DNA from: Harmothoe impar
Taxonomy: Eukaryota > Annelida > Polychaeta > Phyllodocida > Polynoidae
Length of the DNA stretch: 64,000 nt
Direction of reading: 5' to 3'
Assembly: GCA_947462335.1 (NCBI GenBank)
Contig: OX381705.1
Location: forward strand, 992,001 to 1,056,000
Of this stretch, positions 1-10,937 are shown piece by piece. Position 1 is the stretch's first letter. Each line of letters opens with the position of its first letter. The translations under genes and the position numbers were made by a program. The notes below the pieces were generated by a model that was not told the DNA's origin, ran no database searches, and was given only the letters and a program-made list of their open reading frames with translations.

Positions 1-401
1 AAAATAATTATCTCCTTTTAAGAAAGGAAGATTATTAAACTTATCTGGATGACAAACGACTATTTTTTAGGAATGAATATTTTCTTAAAACAAGTGGTTT
101 GTCCTCCAGACGAGTTAAATAATCTTATTTTCCTGAAATGAGAATGTATTGGACCCTTTGTTGGATTACTAAATGGATGCAGCCCTGGCAAACAATATAT
201 TCAAGCGCTGTGTAATCCTAAAAGGTATAATTAAAAAGACAGAGCGCCCACGTATTGTACTACAAGACTGCACTGTGAGCCCCCTGGTGCCAATTATATA
301 CCTCATGTTTTAGACTCAAGACCCCCCCCCCCCCCCCCATTAGTCGCTAATCGAAAATAAAGGTATTTCTGGTGTTCTCTCTCCGAGAATATTAGCCATT
401 C

Positions 402-1003
402 AACCCTTTAAGGACTGCATAATGCATTAATGCATTATAAATGCCCATGGTAGGCATAATGCATGAATGCAGCCCTGGTGAGTAACCCGCCAGGGCTGCA
501 TTCAAGCATCATTCCAACCCTATGGGGTTCAGATTCTCCTGAATGGTCACCAATGCAGAGTCATTAATCCTCTATAAGGACCTTTGCCGCCATGATGCAT
601 TAACGCAGCCTGGCCGAATAAGTACTGCATCGGGGCATGCTGACCTTTCAGGATATCAACCCTATAGGGTCGGCATGGTGCGTGAATGCAGCATCGGCGA
701 GAGACTTGCCAGTGCTGCATTCATGCATCATGACTACCAGGGCATGATGCATGAATGCAGCCCTGGTGAGAGACTTGGCAGCGCTGCATTCATGCATCAT
801 GACTACCAGGGCATGATGCATGAATGCAGCCCTGGTGAGAGACTTGGCAGCGCTGCATTCATGCATCATGACTACCAGGGCATGATGCATGAATGCAGCC
901 CTGGTGAGAGACTTGGCAGCGCTGCATTCATGCATCATGACTACCAGGGTATGATGCATGAATGCAGCCCTGGTGAGAGACTTGGCAGTGCTGCATTCAT
1001 GCG
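402..1003. repeat. MITE-derived hairpin minisatellite, 69-bp unit
   Basis: The stretch opens with AACCCTTTAAGGAC, the terminal motif of a MITE family seen again at 2757, 9186 and 32515. From about 643 to 1003 it becomes a tandem array with a 69-bp period, about five units. Each unit is itself an inverted repeat: CATGATGCATGAATGCAG at one side and its reverse complement at the other. The unit length is divisible by three, so both strands stay open by chance; no coding role is inferred. Confidence 0.85.
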
Positions 1004-1509
1004 ATAGGGAAGAAATGTGAGAACTAAAAGCCAGCATCATCTATTAACTGAATAACAAATGGTGGGTTAATTATATAAAGAATAGCAAAGACCAGCATTG
1101 TGTTGAATCAATTTCGGAGACAATTTAATCCAGGTGATTTTATCTGCAAGTACGGGCGGAACCTTGGCATATTTTTCTAAGTAACATCTGGTGGGACCAA
1201 CTTTAACAAAGTGTTGATTTGCCAATATGTCCTAAACAATAATAATAGGAGTTTCCCTCTACGTATATAAATGGAGAGATCGGATCCTTATATTCCCCAT
1301 TTCGGATCCTTATATTGCCCCTTTTCTTTATCCTTTACTCAGAAAAAGAGGATGCTAATGGATTCATTTTAACCCTTTATAGCCGAGTGTAGGGGCTTAG
1401 TAGTCCCCGCACCTGAGAGGTAGGCCCGCAGGGTTGGCCCACTCAGGTAGTCACTGCGCCCCTGCCATACCGATCCAGTAACGTTGACACAGTCTATCTG
1501 ATAGGACAA
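1004..1509. other. Unannotated intergenic stretch
   Basis: I see no coding region, RNA gene or clear repeat structure here apart from short A/T-rich runs and a direct repeat of CGGATCCTTATATT near 1280-1315. Confidence 0.5.
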
Positions 1510-1585
1510 GGGGATGTAGCTCAGTGGTAGAGCAGTCGCTTGGGAAGCGGAAGGCCCAGGGTTTGGGTTCGAGTTCGAGTCTCCG
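1510..1585 (+). repeat. tRNA-like sequence (SINE head or pseudo-tRNA)
   Basis: GGGGATGTAGCTCAGTGG followed by GGGTTCGAGTTCGA gives near-consensus Pol III A and B boxes at tRNA spacing. The acceptor stem does not close properly and the anticodon stem is imperfect, so it reads as a tRNA-derived SINE head or tRNA pseudogene rather than a working tRNA. Confidence 0.6.
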
Positions 1586-1773
1586 AAAAAGTCATTTTCA
1601 GAGAAACCGTGTCCTTCACACTAGCATAAACTATGTAGCTGACGCCATGGCTGGCCAAACACCAGCTAAAGTAAACATAACACTAGTGGATCTAGCCAAG
1701 GGTCGGCACAGGGAAAGCCCCTGAAAAAAATGTCTATATTTTGATATTTCGGCCAGCCTTACCGATGTGTGTA

Positions 1774-1999
1774 TACCTTAAAACCTTGCGTAGAAGCTGC
1801 GGCTTGTACGTGAATCAGACTCAGCTTTCTTTTGATACCAAACATGCCTGTATAGGGTGCGGCTTATACAAGAGTTTTTATATATATAGTACAGTACCAA
1901 ATAAGGAATTCTCAGAGCCCCTCTGCGGCTTATATGATTTGTCTAAGTTAGGGGTGCGGCTAATACGCAAGTTAGGCTTTTACGTGAGGTTTTACGGTA
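1774..1999. mobile_element. MITE, TIR TACCGTAAAACCTCGCG family (diverged copy)
   Basis: The left end reads TACCTTAAAACCTTGCG and the right end is the reverse complement form, ending in GAGGTTTTACGGTA. Internal segments carry the family's GTATAAGCCGCACC and TTTGATACCAAACATGCC motifs. Related copies are at 2095-2643, 5483-5709 and 39094-40505. Confidence 0.75.
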
Positions 2000-2094
2000 G
2001 GTAACATATACAGACCATATAGGTATAGCTGCACTGAAGCCTTTAAGGACCGCATAGCACTGTAATAAACCATCCTATTTGTTGTCATGATATA

Positions 2095-2643
2095 TACTGT
2101 AAAACCTCGCATATAAACCTCATTCGTGTATAAGCTGCACCCCCACTCTATGCCGATCCTATAAGCCACACCAGAGATATGATTATGGTTACTTTAGTAC
2201 TGTACCATAATAGCAAAACTCACATATAAGCCGCACCCTGACTCTAGCCTGATCCGCTGATCTGATTTGCGTACTAGCCACAGCTTATGGCTGTGTCTCA
2301 CGACCTTGGGCCAATGTTTTTGTCTCTGACTGGGTGCCAGCTCTGACCGGGTGCCAGCTCTGACCGGGTGCCAGCTCTGACCGGCCTGAATAAAATCGGG
2401 TTATTTAGGGCAGATGTAGATAGAATTTGTCTGAAAAGGTTTATGGATGTTATAACGCTCTAAACTAGTCATTAGCTGTCCATTTTTATCATCATCTGCC
2501 CTAAATAACCCGTTTTTATTCAGGCCGGTCAGAGCTGGCACTCGGTCAGAGCTGGCACCCGGTCAGAGCTGGCACCCAGTCAGAGACAAAAACATTGGCC
2601 CAAGGTCGTGAGACACAGCCTTATACACAAGGTTTTTATGGTA
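2095..2643. mobile_element. MITE of the same family, split by a foldback element
   Basis: The left half (2095-2288) starts TACTGTAAAACCTCGCA. The matching right terminus, ACACAAGGTTTTTATGGTA, appears only after the 332-bp palindrome at 2289-2620. The palindrome is flanked by TTAT on both sides, which fits a target-site duplication inside the MITE. Confidence 0.75.
2289..2620. mobile_element. Foldback element with 17-bp tandem repeats in its arms
   Basis: A near-perfect inverted repeat. The left arm starts GGCTGTGTCTCACGACC and the right arm ends with its reverse complement. Each arm holds three to four copies of a 17-bp unit (GGGTGCCAGCTCTGACC) followed by a segment ending near GGGCAGATG, with a short unique centre. 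This is the architecture of foldback transposons such as FB/TU elements. No coding sequence is present. Confidence 0.8.
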
Positions 2644-2756
2644 TGAATACAATTTCATGTAGATTGCTCTGCACAGAAATAGTCTTGCAAAAGGTTGACA
2701 TTGCCGTTACTCACCACAGTGCATTGGTGCATCATGACAACAACATGAATCCAGTC

Positions 2757-3002
2757 AACCCTTTAAGGGCAGCATGATACCTTAATGCATCATGCCCTTG
2801 GTCGTCATGATGCATGAATGCAGCCCTGGCGAGTAACTTGCAAGTGCTGCATTCAAACATTATGCAGCCCTATGAGGTTGAGACAATACCAGACGGTCGG
2901 TATGATACACCAATGCAGCCCCAGCGAGTTTCTCCCCAGGGCTGCATTCATGCATCATGACGACAAATGTCATTTTTTAGCGACATCCGTCCTTAAAGGG
3001 TT
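2757..3002. mobile_element. MITE, TIR AACCCTTTAAGGAC family
   Basis: Begins AACCCTTTAAGGGCAGCATG and ends with the inverted form, CGACATCCGTCCTTAAAGGGTT. The interior carries the same ATGATGCATGAATGCAGCCC hairpin motif that is amplified at 643-1003. A terminal fragment of another copy lies directly after it, ending at 3029. Confidence 0.8.
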
Positions 3003-3029
3003 TAAGTCATGATGCGGTCCTTAAAGGGT

Positions 3030-3828
3030 TACACGGCAGATACCGCACCTGGCCATGAGTTCAGGCTATCAGTCAGACCTCCCAGATAAGGACCACTCAC
3101 CTGTGGTGCTACTGACCCCTACTACAGGCCTACCACATAGCTCTGATAACCTGTGTGACTTATTTTTTGAACAAATTTAAACTTTATTGCTTGAAAAAGG
3201 TTTTACAAGTTTGACGATGTTATTCCATGTATGTCCCATAATGTATAAACTCTTGTGTACACAACCAAACAATAATTGATCGTTATTTCGACCTGGTGTA
3301 CGTCAATATCTCCTTTCATATGAAAATACAATTAAATTACACACAGACATATTATGGTTAATAAATGCAAGCAAAGAAAGTTGTGGTAGGCTCGTCAGTA
3401 AACTGTTTTGTGAGCCATACCACATATGGTTGGTTATTCTAATAAATTCTTAGTTGACATAACATTTCTGTTTCGGTAAGATGACAGTGGAATCAGCATA
3501 TTTAACAATCCAGAAAATAACTTTAATATTTTAAAACCCCAATGTAAATTCTGGACCTTGTTCTTTACACAATGTCTTTGGAAATGGTGTCAATTAAGGT
3601 TTGACGTACCTCCTCCTTAAATTCCTCGGCTACTTGAATATTTCTTACTTCAACTTTTAAGGAATTCCATCTGCGCGCACATACTACAAGGGGAGATTTT
3701 TCAAAAGCTGCACAGTGTATGATTGGATAATGTAATAAAGGAGCTTGGTTTAACCTCGTTTGGCGTACTTGTTTCTTTAAATAAGCATCATTTTTAGTCC
3801 TTTTAAAGGCATATAAACTGACATGAAA
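3030..3828. other. Unannotated A/T-rich stretch
   Basis: No gene or RNA is supported. A single diverged copy of the 54-bp unit amplified downstream is visible at about 3122-3155 (AGGCCTACCACATAGCTCTG). Confidence 0.5.
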
Positions 3829-4386
3829 TTAATATAGGGCTTTAGTTCAGGCCTACCACATAGCTCTGATAACCTGTGTGACGTCATATAGGGCTTTAGT
3901 TAAGACCTACCACATAGCTCTGATAACCTGTGTGACGTCATATAGGGCTTTAGTACAGACCTACCACATAGCTCTGATAACCTGTGTGACGTCATATAGG
4001 GCTTAGTTCAGGCCTACCACAAAGCTCTGATAACCTGTGTGACGTCATATAGGGCTTTAGTACAGGCCTACCACATAGCTCTGATAACCTGTGTGACGTC
4101 ATATAGGGCTTAGTTCAGGCCTATCACACAGCTCTGATAACCTGTATGACGTCATGTAGGGCTTTAGTACAGGCCTACCACATAGCTCTGATAACCTGTG
4201 TGACGTCATATAGGGCTTTAGGTCAGGCTTACCACATAGCTCTGATAACCTGTGTGACATCATATAGGGCTTTAGGTCAGGCCTACCACATAGCTCTGAT
4301 AACCTGTGTGACGTCATATAAGCGCTTAGTACAGGCCTACCACATAGCTCTGATAGCCTGTGTGACGTCATATAGGGCTTAGTTCA
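3829..4386. repeat. 54-bp tandem array with TGACGTCA sites
   Basis: About ten units with a 53-54-bp period; the core is GGCCTACCACATAGCTCTGA followed by TAACCTGTGTGACGTCATAT. Nine of the ten units keep the full palindrome TGACGTCA (CRE/ATF-type consensus) and each also has a GATAA. One unit has TGACATCA. The array ends at an inserted element at 4387, and a further unit fragment resumes at 4895. Confidence 0.9.
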
Positions 4387-4894
4387 CACTGTTAGAAGTA
4401 AGTAGTGTTCCTGTACACCAAATACTGAGGGCAACTTTGGTTTCAGTAGATTGTGCTGTAGACCTACAGCAAGTGAGGGAAAAACGAATTTTGGGTGGAT
4501 GTAGGTGAAATAAGAGAAGTGGCTCCACCAAGGATTGAACTCACCACCTGTGGTGTTGGAGACAGGCGCTGATCCATCGCGCCATAGAGCCGGTGTTACA
4601 AATGGTCATATCGGGATATAAGCTACCTTTGCTATGTCTGTATTAAATGAGCTACAGCCTTGTTGCTAAAGATCCCTGATGAGAGGTGGCTAGACCTAGG
4701 ATCGATCCCACAACCTCTCATGTACATATTACAGGGAAAAGTACTGTAGATCTACAAGTCACTAACGTAACCTGCATCTACAGTAACAGAAGTGTACATG
4801 TACAGTAGAATTTGCTGTATTATTATTTACAGCTTATTAAAGTACTGTACATTTACAGCAAATTTTGCTGTTCACGAACAACAACTTTTTACAG
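4387..4894. mobile_element. CACTGT...ACAG MITE inserted into the 54-bp array
   Basis: The array reads TTAGTTCA before 4387 and TTCAGGCCTACC after 4894, so the insert is defined by the interrupted repeat. The ends are CACTGTTAGAAGTAAG and, inverted, CTGTAAAAAGTTG, resembling the TIRs at 44061 and 47024. The interior is rich in short palindromic TGTACATTTACAGCA-type motifs and holds a tRNA-like sequence on the minus strand. Confidence 0.65.
4521..4591 (-). repeat. tRNA-Arg-like SINE head
   Basis: Read on the minus strand, GGCTCTATGGCGCGATGG starts a 71-nt tRNA-like fold. The acceptor stem GGCTCTA pairs with TGGAGCC, the A box resembles tRNA-Arg(TCT), and the B box is GAGTTCAATCC. The anticodon arm is degraded, so I call it a tRNA-derived repeat, not a functional gene. 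Confidence 0.6.
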
Positions 4895-5482
4895 TTCAGG
4901 CCTACCACATAGCAGCATAACCTGGGTTACTACCCTATTAGGCCCTAGCGAGATACTTGTGGCGTCACCATGTGTTCCTCTGGTACCAATTGTATCCCCC
5001 TAGTCACCAGCAACCAGCTCAGCCATATCTCATGTTCGAGATTGGGGTACAAACAGGGTGTGAGTATTGTGAGTGGGTTGTACCTGGGCATTCCTTATGT
5101 CACCTGTCCCTCATAGAGTAGTAGTTAGCACGTCGGATTCATGATGCAGAGGACCTAAGCTCAAATCCCTGTCAAGTCATATCTTGGTGACCTTACCATG
5201 CATTTATATTTTTATATATCAAATATATTCTGCTTTCACTTGTAAAAGTGAGTAACAAATTTGAAGCTATATCAAAGAAATATCAATAGTGTTTGGACAA
5301 AATTTGTATTCCTATTTCCTCAAAGGAACTATATGTATAAATAAAAAAGGTATTGGTTGTTAATGGTATGACACTAAATTGCCCCAATATTATAGATATT
5401 TTTCAAAATTGTATAAAGATTTCTAGGGTCGGTCCTGTTTTGCTATACATAGGGGTCAGGTAACCCCAAGCACGTCTTTAAT
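4895..5482. other. Intergenic stretch with a tRNA-like fragment
   Basis: A partial 54-bp array unit occupies 4895-4925. Around 5100-5180 a plus-strand tRNA-like fragment is suggested by GTAGTAGTTAGCACGTCGG and the B-box-like AGCTCAAATCCCT. No coding region is supported. Confidence 0.4.
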
Positions 5483-5709
5483 TACTGTAAATTCCCGTGT
5501 ACTACCCGCGTCTCGCGTATAACCCGCACCCCCAACGCAGGAGAATCCTATAACCCGTTTTTGGATCTGAAAAATTTCTATTTTAGTACTGTGCTATAAT
5601 GATGAAAACCCTCGTATAACCCGCACCCTATATAGGCATGTCTGGTATCAAATGAAAGCTGAGTTTGGTTCGCCTGTAACCCGCGGGTAGTACGCGGGAA
5701 TTTACGGTA
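5483..5709. mobile_element. MITE, TACTGTAAATTCCCG... TIR
   Basis: The left end is TACTGTAAATTCCCGTGTAC and the right end is its inverted form, ending GTACGCGGGAATTTACGGTA. The interior keeps GTATAACCCGCACC and the TTTGATACCAGACATGCC segment (inverted) shared with the 1774 and 39094 elements, so this is a sub-family of the same transposon. Confidence 0.85.
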
Positions 5710-6390
5710 AATAAAAAGGGCCACTGACCATCAACATCGAATCAACATTGAGAACCATTTATCAATGTTGATTCATTGTTCTGTGCCCACTCGGTGGTAC
5801 AGGGCACAATAAACACTTGACAAACTAAAACCCACCACGACACAATCATAACCTGGGCCATGGTGGGTTACTGAAACCTGAAAGAAGACCTTTCCAATTT
5901 TAAAAAGGCCATAAAATCAGACATTGATACCTGTTTCATGTAATTAATCGATTATATAATCTGCTCTGCTTTGTATGTTGCTACCCCTCATCTCATCTCA
6001 TCCCCATGGATGTGACGACATAATGTAATCTCTTTTTTTTTACATTACACAGCTATTGGTGATATATCTATTTATATAAACGACATGACACACAACTATC
6101 TTCTACATCAAGACTTTGCAAAAGAAAGAGGTCTTGGTGGAAGAACAGCAATGCGCCAAATCCATGTAATTACGTTAAGTAATTAATTACCTAATAAAAC
6201 ACTTAAAAAAAATATAGTGCTGTATTAATTAAAGCATTAGGAAATGCCCTGGTGAGTAGGCTCGGCAGTACTGCCTAATATACATCTTTTTCCAAAAGAG
6301 GGTTGTGTTGTTTTGGAGATGTTCGAGGGTCAGACTGTATTTACCACTAATACCTGCCACTCACTACAACTAACCAGAACACAGAGCATT
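5710..6390. other. Unannotated intergenic stretch
   Basis: No supportable gene. A local inverted repeat built on ATCAACATTGAGAACC and the later TCAATGTTGATTC lies at about 5735-5780. Confidence 0.4.
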
Positions 6391-6644
6391 AGTCCGGACT
6401 CCACTAGGGCGGCACGGTGTCCTGCGAAACGGAGCGATCTTTTTTTATGTTTTGATTTGCACATTTCGCTTCATTTCGCCTCATTTCGCCTCAGTGTCGC
6501 CCTGAATATCGCCCTACTTCTGGCGATACTTAGGGCGACACTGCAGCGAAATGAAGCGAAATGAAGCGAAATGTGCAAATCAAAACATAAAAAAAGATCG
6601 CTCCGTTTCGCAGAACACTGTGCCGCCCTAGTGGAGTCTGGGCT
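6391..6644. mobile_element. Palindromic MITE, about 254 bp
   Basis: Almost the whole element is one inverted repeat. AGTCCGGACTCCACTAGGGC opens it and GTGGAGTCTGGGCT closes it, with arms containing GAAACGGAGCGATC and repeated ATTTCGCTTC blocks. The centre is GCCCTACTTCTGGCGATAC. Apparent open frames on both strands follow from the symmetry and are not coding. Confidence 0.85.
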
Positions 6645-6767
6645 ATACAGACAACCTCCACACCATGCACCTAACCACACCCAGCCCCCAACACACCACG
6701 CCCAAATGGGCCTAGACAAATTTATATCTAAAGAAAATGATCTGAAATCCTGGATCATTTTTCAAAG

Positions 6768-7010
6768 AGGAGTGTGGATTCGAACCCCACCAGGGCACAC
6801 TGGGTAGAACATATTTTTTGCATTGTTTATTTTATCCATTTGATGCATAGATACACCATAGATAACATAGGTATGTTACATATGTAAATAAGTACATGTA
6901 CATTATTTCAATTTAGATATCAGATATCAATAGTGTAACTAAATGAGCAAGAGTGGGATTCGAACCCATGATCTTCTGAGTACTGATACACATCAGCAGA
7001 GTATATAAGG
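6768..7010 (-). repeat. Two minus-strand tRNA-like SINE fragments
   Basis: Two exact or near-exact inverted B boxes occur: GGATTCGAACCCC near 6777 and GGGATTCGAACCC near 6956. Read on the minus strand they give GGTTCGAATCC, the Pol III consensus. Matching A boxes are weak, so these are probably degraded tRNA-derived SINEs. Confidence 0.5.
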
Positions 7011-7125
7011 TCCAGTGTAGGTATGGATCTATGAGTATACCACACTTGGTCATTAGAAATGACCTGACTGTATATGGGGTACAAAAGGTGAGGAAAACAC
7101 TCAATGTAGTGTGTGGCATAAGTTG

Positions 7126-7255
7126 GTTAAACCACTCCCAGACCGCTGTACTAAGGATAATGGCTTAGTCATGGCTGAGCACACTCGTCTGCGACTCGTG
7201 ATCAGCCTAGACTGTCGCCATTATCCTACGTACAGCGGCCTAGTAGTGGTTTAAC
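7126..7255. mobile_element. Palindromic MITE, about 130 bp
   Basis: GGTTAAACCACT followed by CGCTGTACTAAGGATAATGGC on the left is matched by GCCATTATCCTACGTACAGCG followed by AGTGGTTTAAC on the right. Confidence 0.7.
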
Positions 7256-7855
7256 TACTACGTAAACCCTGAGACTGTAAACGTACAGTCGAGCCCGAGA
7301 CTGAAACACACCCACCATAGACTCGGACCTATCACTGTATATAGTCAGTACATTTACAGCATCTATGCTGGACCAGTAGGACTTGGTTGACGAGGTGTGG
7401 GTTATACCCTTGCTTGACCGAATATGACACAAAACCAGAGGCAATTTTCCCTCCATGAATAATAAGAATTTGCGGAAAAACGCTCCCCTCCCGCTTGGGT
7501 ATCAATGCATAACTCCCTCGGTGACTTTGTCACTACGGTAGTGAGTTAAACATTTGGCTGGTTGAGGGTGAGAAAATGTCATCAAAAAGTGTACCCCCTT
7601 TTGCACCATCTATGTAGCTTTACAGTAGATTCTACCGTGTAACTAAACAATAAGACCGGACGGCTATTTAATAGTCAATAATAACCCGACTTTTCCTCAT
7701 CGTCCTCTCCTTCTCTAGTCCTTTGAGACCCATGCGCTTAAACGGGCCATTGCGGTATATTGTTTTGCCTCAGTCATTTTTTGATAGCATTTGGTCATAC
7801 CTGACCAATATCCCTATGACTAACCTGGACTGAGGGCTGATGAATTCATAGACAA

Positions 7856-7984
7856 TTGACATACATGTACATCATACTTCACGAGTTGAAGCTGGGTCAT
7901 ATCACACGATGCCGAAGGCTGAGCGTGATATGGCTCAGCTTCAACGAGTGATATATGATGTACATGTATGTTAATAAGTGGGGT
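7856..7984. mobile_element. Palindromic MITE, about 130 bp
   Basis: TTGACATACATGTACATCAT on the left matches ATGATGTACATGTATGTTAA on the right. The inner arms AGTTGAAGCTGGGTCATATC and GATATGGCTCAGCTTCAACG are also complementary. Confidence 0.75.
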
Positions 7985-8047
7985 TTTGTGTTTATTACAT
8001 AGCCCTACTTTCTTAAAATGAAGAAGATGAACAAATTTGTATGGCTA

Positions 8048-8119
8048 CACCATATTCCATGGGGGCATGGAGTACGGAGGTCCCATTGGCTTAGCATTGA
8101 CAAGGCCATACCACCATGG
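8048..8119. repeat. Dispersed repeat, copy 1
   Basis: About 70 bp containing CCATGGGGGCATGGAGTACG and GGCTTAGCATTGACAAGGCC. It recurs at 8840-8912 with over 90% identity by eye. Confidence 0.75.
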
Positions 8120-8140
8120 GATAATAACCCAAAACGACAT

Positions 8141-8263
8141 GGCAGTTGTACACGAGTCATTTTATTCAACGGTGGGTCAGTGGGACCCACAAGTGGCCTT
8201 ATAGGCCATGAGTGGGCCCCACTGGACCCACAAGTTGAATAAAATTACAAGTATGCAACTGGC
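8141..8263. mobile_element. Palindromic element, about 120 bp
   Basis: CAGTTGTACACGAGTCATTT and TATTCAAC on the left mirror GTTGAATAAAATTACAAG and CAACTG on the right. The centre is a GGTGGGTCAGTGGGACCCAC-type palindrome around TGGCCTTATAGGCCA. Confidence 0.65.
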
Positions 8264-8604
8264 GTGATGTTTTTGGATTTATTATACCTAACCTAACTCT
8301 ATTATTTTATTGGCATGACGAAAGATTGAGGCACTGAAACAGCATTAGAAATGATAAACAGGCCAGCTTGCATGGGTTTAGTTTCGATAGTCCTTTTTCT
8401 AAAGCTATTTTTTTAATAATAATACTGCGAATTGAATAATTATTGTACCACTGATAGACAGATATAGGCATGTAGTTTTCCATACTTTAGGTTATCTTAA
8501 CCAGAGGAAGGTGTGTGGTCAAGAAAATTCCCAAAAGATCAGCTACTTTGGAAAAGTTTTGTTTCACTTGTTGACTAAGAGCCAGAGCTATCTGGAGCCT
8601 TGTC

Positions 8605-8745
8605 ACTTGTACGCCACGCTCACGACGTGTACGCCACGCTCACGACGTGTACGCCACGCTCACGACCTGTACGCCACGCTCACGACGTGTACGCCACGCT
8701 CAAGACGTGTACCCCACTCTCAGATGTTGTACGCCACTCTCAGAG
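8605..8745. repeat. 20-bp minisatellite
   Basis: About seven tandem copies of TGTACGCCACGCTCACGACG with increasing divergence to the right. Confidence 0.9.
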
Positions 8746-8839
8746 CCTCGGAGTGGCGTACAACAGATTTTATGCTATAATTATGCTGTCCGCTGCCTCT
8801 ATACTTAAGACATAGAGATCCTGTACGCTTTGTTGTCCT

Positions 8840-8912
8840 ACACCGTACTCCATGGGGGCATGGAGTACGGAGGTCCCATAGGCTTAGCATTGACAAGGCC
8901 GTATCACCATGT
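8840..8912. repeat. Dispersed repeat, copy 2
   Basis: Second copy of the segment at 8048-8119, in the same orientation. Confidence 0.75.
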
Positions 8913-9185
8913 GAGAGTTTTATTTCTGTACACCTACCTTATATAGAGGCAAGTACCCACAGGTCACACAGTCCTGTGTCCAGGTAGCTGTAAGGTTCTT
9001 GTTGTGGTTAGATGTGTAAGTCCAGGTTGTGTTGGTAGCGGGAGTTCTTTACTGAATGTCCGAGTAACCCGCGTATAGTGAGGAGGTTAACGTTGGTATC
9101 TGTCTGTTATCGTGATGTGATTATGGTGCAGTATGGCGCGCCATGCTGGTGGAAACCCAGTCAGTGTACAGCGCTGTATAAGCCG

Positions 9186-9422
9186 TTATTAAAGGCCGCA
9201 TAATGCATTGATGCATCATACACCTGGTTGTCAGGATGCATGAATGTGAATTACTCACCAGTGCTGTACTTTAAGCATGATACCAACCCTTGTGCATTGA
9301 AACACCCCTGACACCTCAACATGATGCACCAATGCAGCACATCTGAGTTACTCACTAGAGCTGCATTGGTGTATCATGATGACAAACGTTACCTTTTAGC
9401 GGCATGCCATCCTTAAAGGGTT
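9186..9422. mobile_element. MITE, TIR AACCCTTTAAGGAC family (diverged)
   Basis: TTATTAAAGGCCGCATAATG on the left and GGCATGCCATCCTTAAAGGG on the right form diverged inverted termini. The interior has the GATGCATGAATG hairpin motif of the family. Confidence 0.7.
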
Positions 9423-9599
9423 AATATAGAGGTATATAGTGCTGAGTCTGTCTACCCACATCTCTCTGTGTTGCATCACGTTGTAGGTTTTTATACTGGT
9501 CCTGGGGGCCTTTTGTTCTCGTTGTAAGCTTATTCAATGCACCTCGAGGCATCCCATATCTGCCTCCTCCCCCTAACTACCAGCTCCTTGCCCATGTAT

Positions 9600-10122
9600 A
9601 CTTGCCTGCCTGCCTGCCTACCTACCTACCTGCCTACCCACCTACCTACTTGCCTACCTACCTGCTTACCTACCTGCCTACATACCTGCCTACCTACCTA
9701 CCTGCCTACCTACCTGCCTACCTACCTGCCTACATACCTGCCTACTTGCCTACCTACCTGCCTACCTGCCTACCTGCCTACCTGCCTACCTGCCTACCTG
9801 CCTACCTGCCTACCTACCTGCCTACCTACCTACCTACCTACCTACCTACCTGCATGCCTACCTGTTTGCCTACCTACCTCCTTACCTACCTGCCTACTTG
9901 CCTGCCTATCTACCTACCTGCCTACCTACCTACCTACCTACCTGCCTACCTACCTACCTGCCTGCCTACCTGCTTTCCTACTTGCCTGCCTACCTACCTG
10001 CCTACCTACCTGCCTGCCTACCTGCTTTCCTACTTGCCTGCCTGCCTACCTGCCTGCCTACCTGCTTTCCTAATTGCATGCCTACCTACTTGCCTACCTA
10101 CCTACCTGCCTGTACCTAGGCA
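9600..10122. repeat. (CCTG/CCTA)n tetranucleotide microsatellite
   Basis: About 520 bp of CCTACCTGCC-type repeats, open in all three plus-strand frames only because the repeat never spells a stop. It has no coding meaning. Confidence 0.97.
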
Positions 10123-10372
10123 GCCGTATTTGAAAAAATAACCATTGGTTGCACCACATCTTCCCAAACTGGTTCTCCATACACAACAAACAGACCAGAC
10201 TGCTATCTCCCAGTGGGGGGGGGGGGATGAGATAAGGCTGGTTGTAGCACCCAGTATTGCTATCAGTAGTAGCAGCCATGTGTTATGTGCATCATCTATA
10301 GTCTCCATGATATGAGGCAGCCCCGGCTACTGAGCGTCTAGTCTAGATAGTTCAATACGCAAATACTTGCCA

Positions 10373-10832
10373 GCTCTCCTAGGTGTGCGTACAAACGTTA
10401 AAAGCGCAATCTTAATTAAGGCATCTTAAAATGTCTTAATGTATACCGGCCCACCCTGCAAGTATGTTTACCTTTATAGTATGTACCCTGCACCCAGCTG
10501 AGACAATATAAACATCTAAAAGGGAAGAAAAGGAAGGGAAAAAAATGGGGGTTGGGGGGCAGAGCCCCCCATTACATACTAGATTTCTAGCCTATCCTAC
10601 CATGGACTGTGTAGGCACATCACTACTAGTGACACCATCTTCATTTGCTTAGAAACATTTTTAAGATAATTTAGGATAGGATTAAGATATGTTAAGATAA
10701 TTAAGACAATATCAATTCTGTGTGGCGCCCTCTAGGGAGTAGTGTCAGAATTACTTTTAAGACAATTAAGACCATCTTAATTCTCCGGGTAAGATTGCGC
10801 TCTTAACGTTTGTACACGCACCTTTGAGAACT
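10373..10832. mobile_element. TIR element, AGGTGCGTGTACAAACGTTA family, copy 1
   Basis: CTAGGTGTGCGTACAAACGT followed by TAAAAGCGCAATCTTA on the left is mirrored by TAAGATTGCGCTCTTAACGT and TTGTACACGCACCTTTGAG on the right. The interior has TTAAGAT-type simple repeats and GGGGCAGAGCCCCCC. A second copy lies at 16655-17320. Confidence 0.85.
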
Positions 10833-10937
10833 AGCCCGGGCGTGCGTCAAACACACCTACATAGGCAGCGGTCAGGCAAGAAGGATCGAACTGAAAATGG
10901 TGCATTGACGAAAAGCAAATATACTACATAGTCTTAA

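Noticed and set aside
1510..1585. Functional tRNA gene here and at the other tRNA-like sites
   Set aside because: Acceptor or anticodon stems do not pair properly and several copies lack one half; these fit SINE heads or pseudogenes.
9537..10141. Cys/Leu/Pro/Thr/Tyr-rich frames
   Set aside because: Translation of a CCTG/CCTA microsatellite, open in all three frames.
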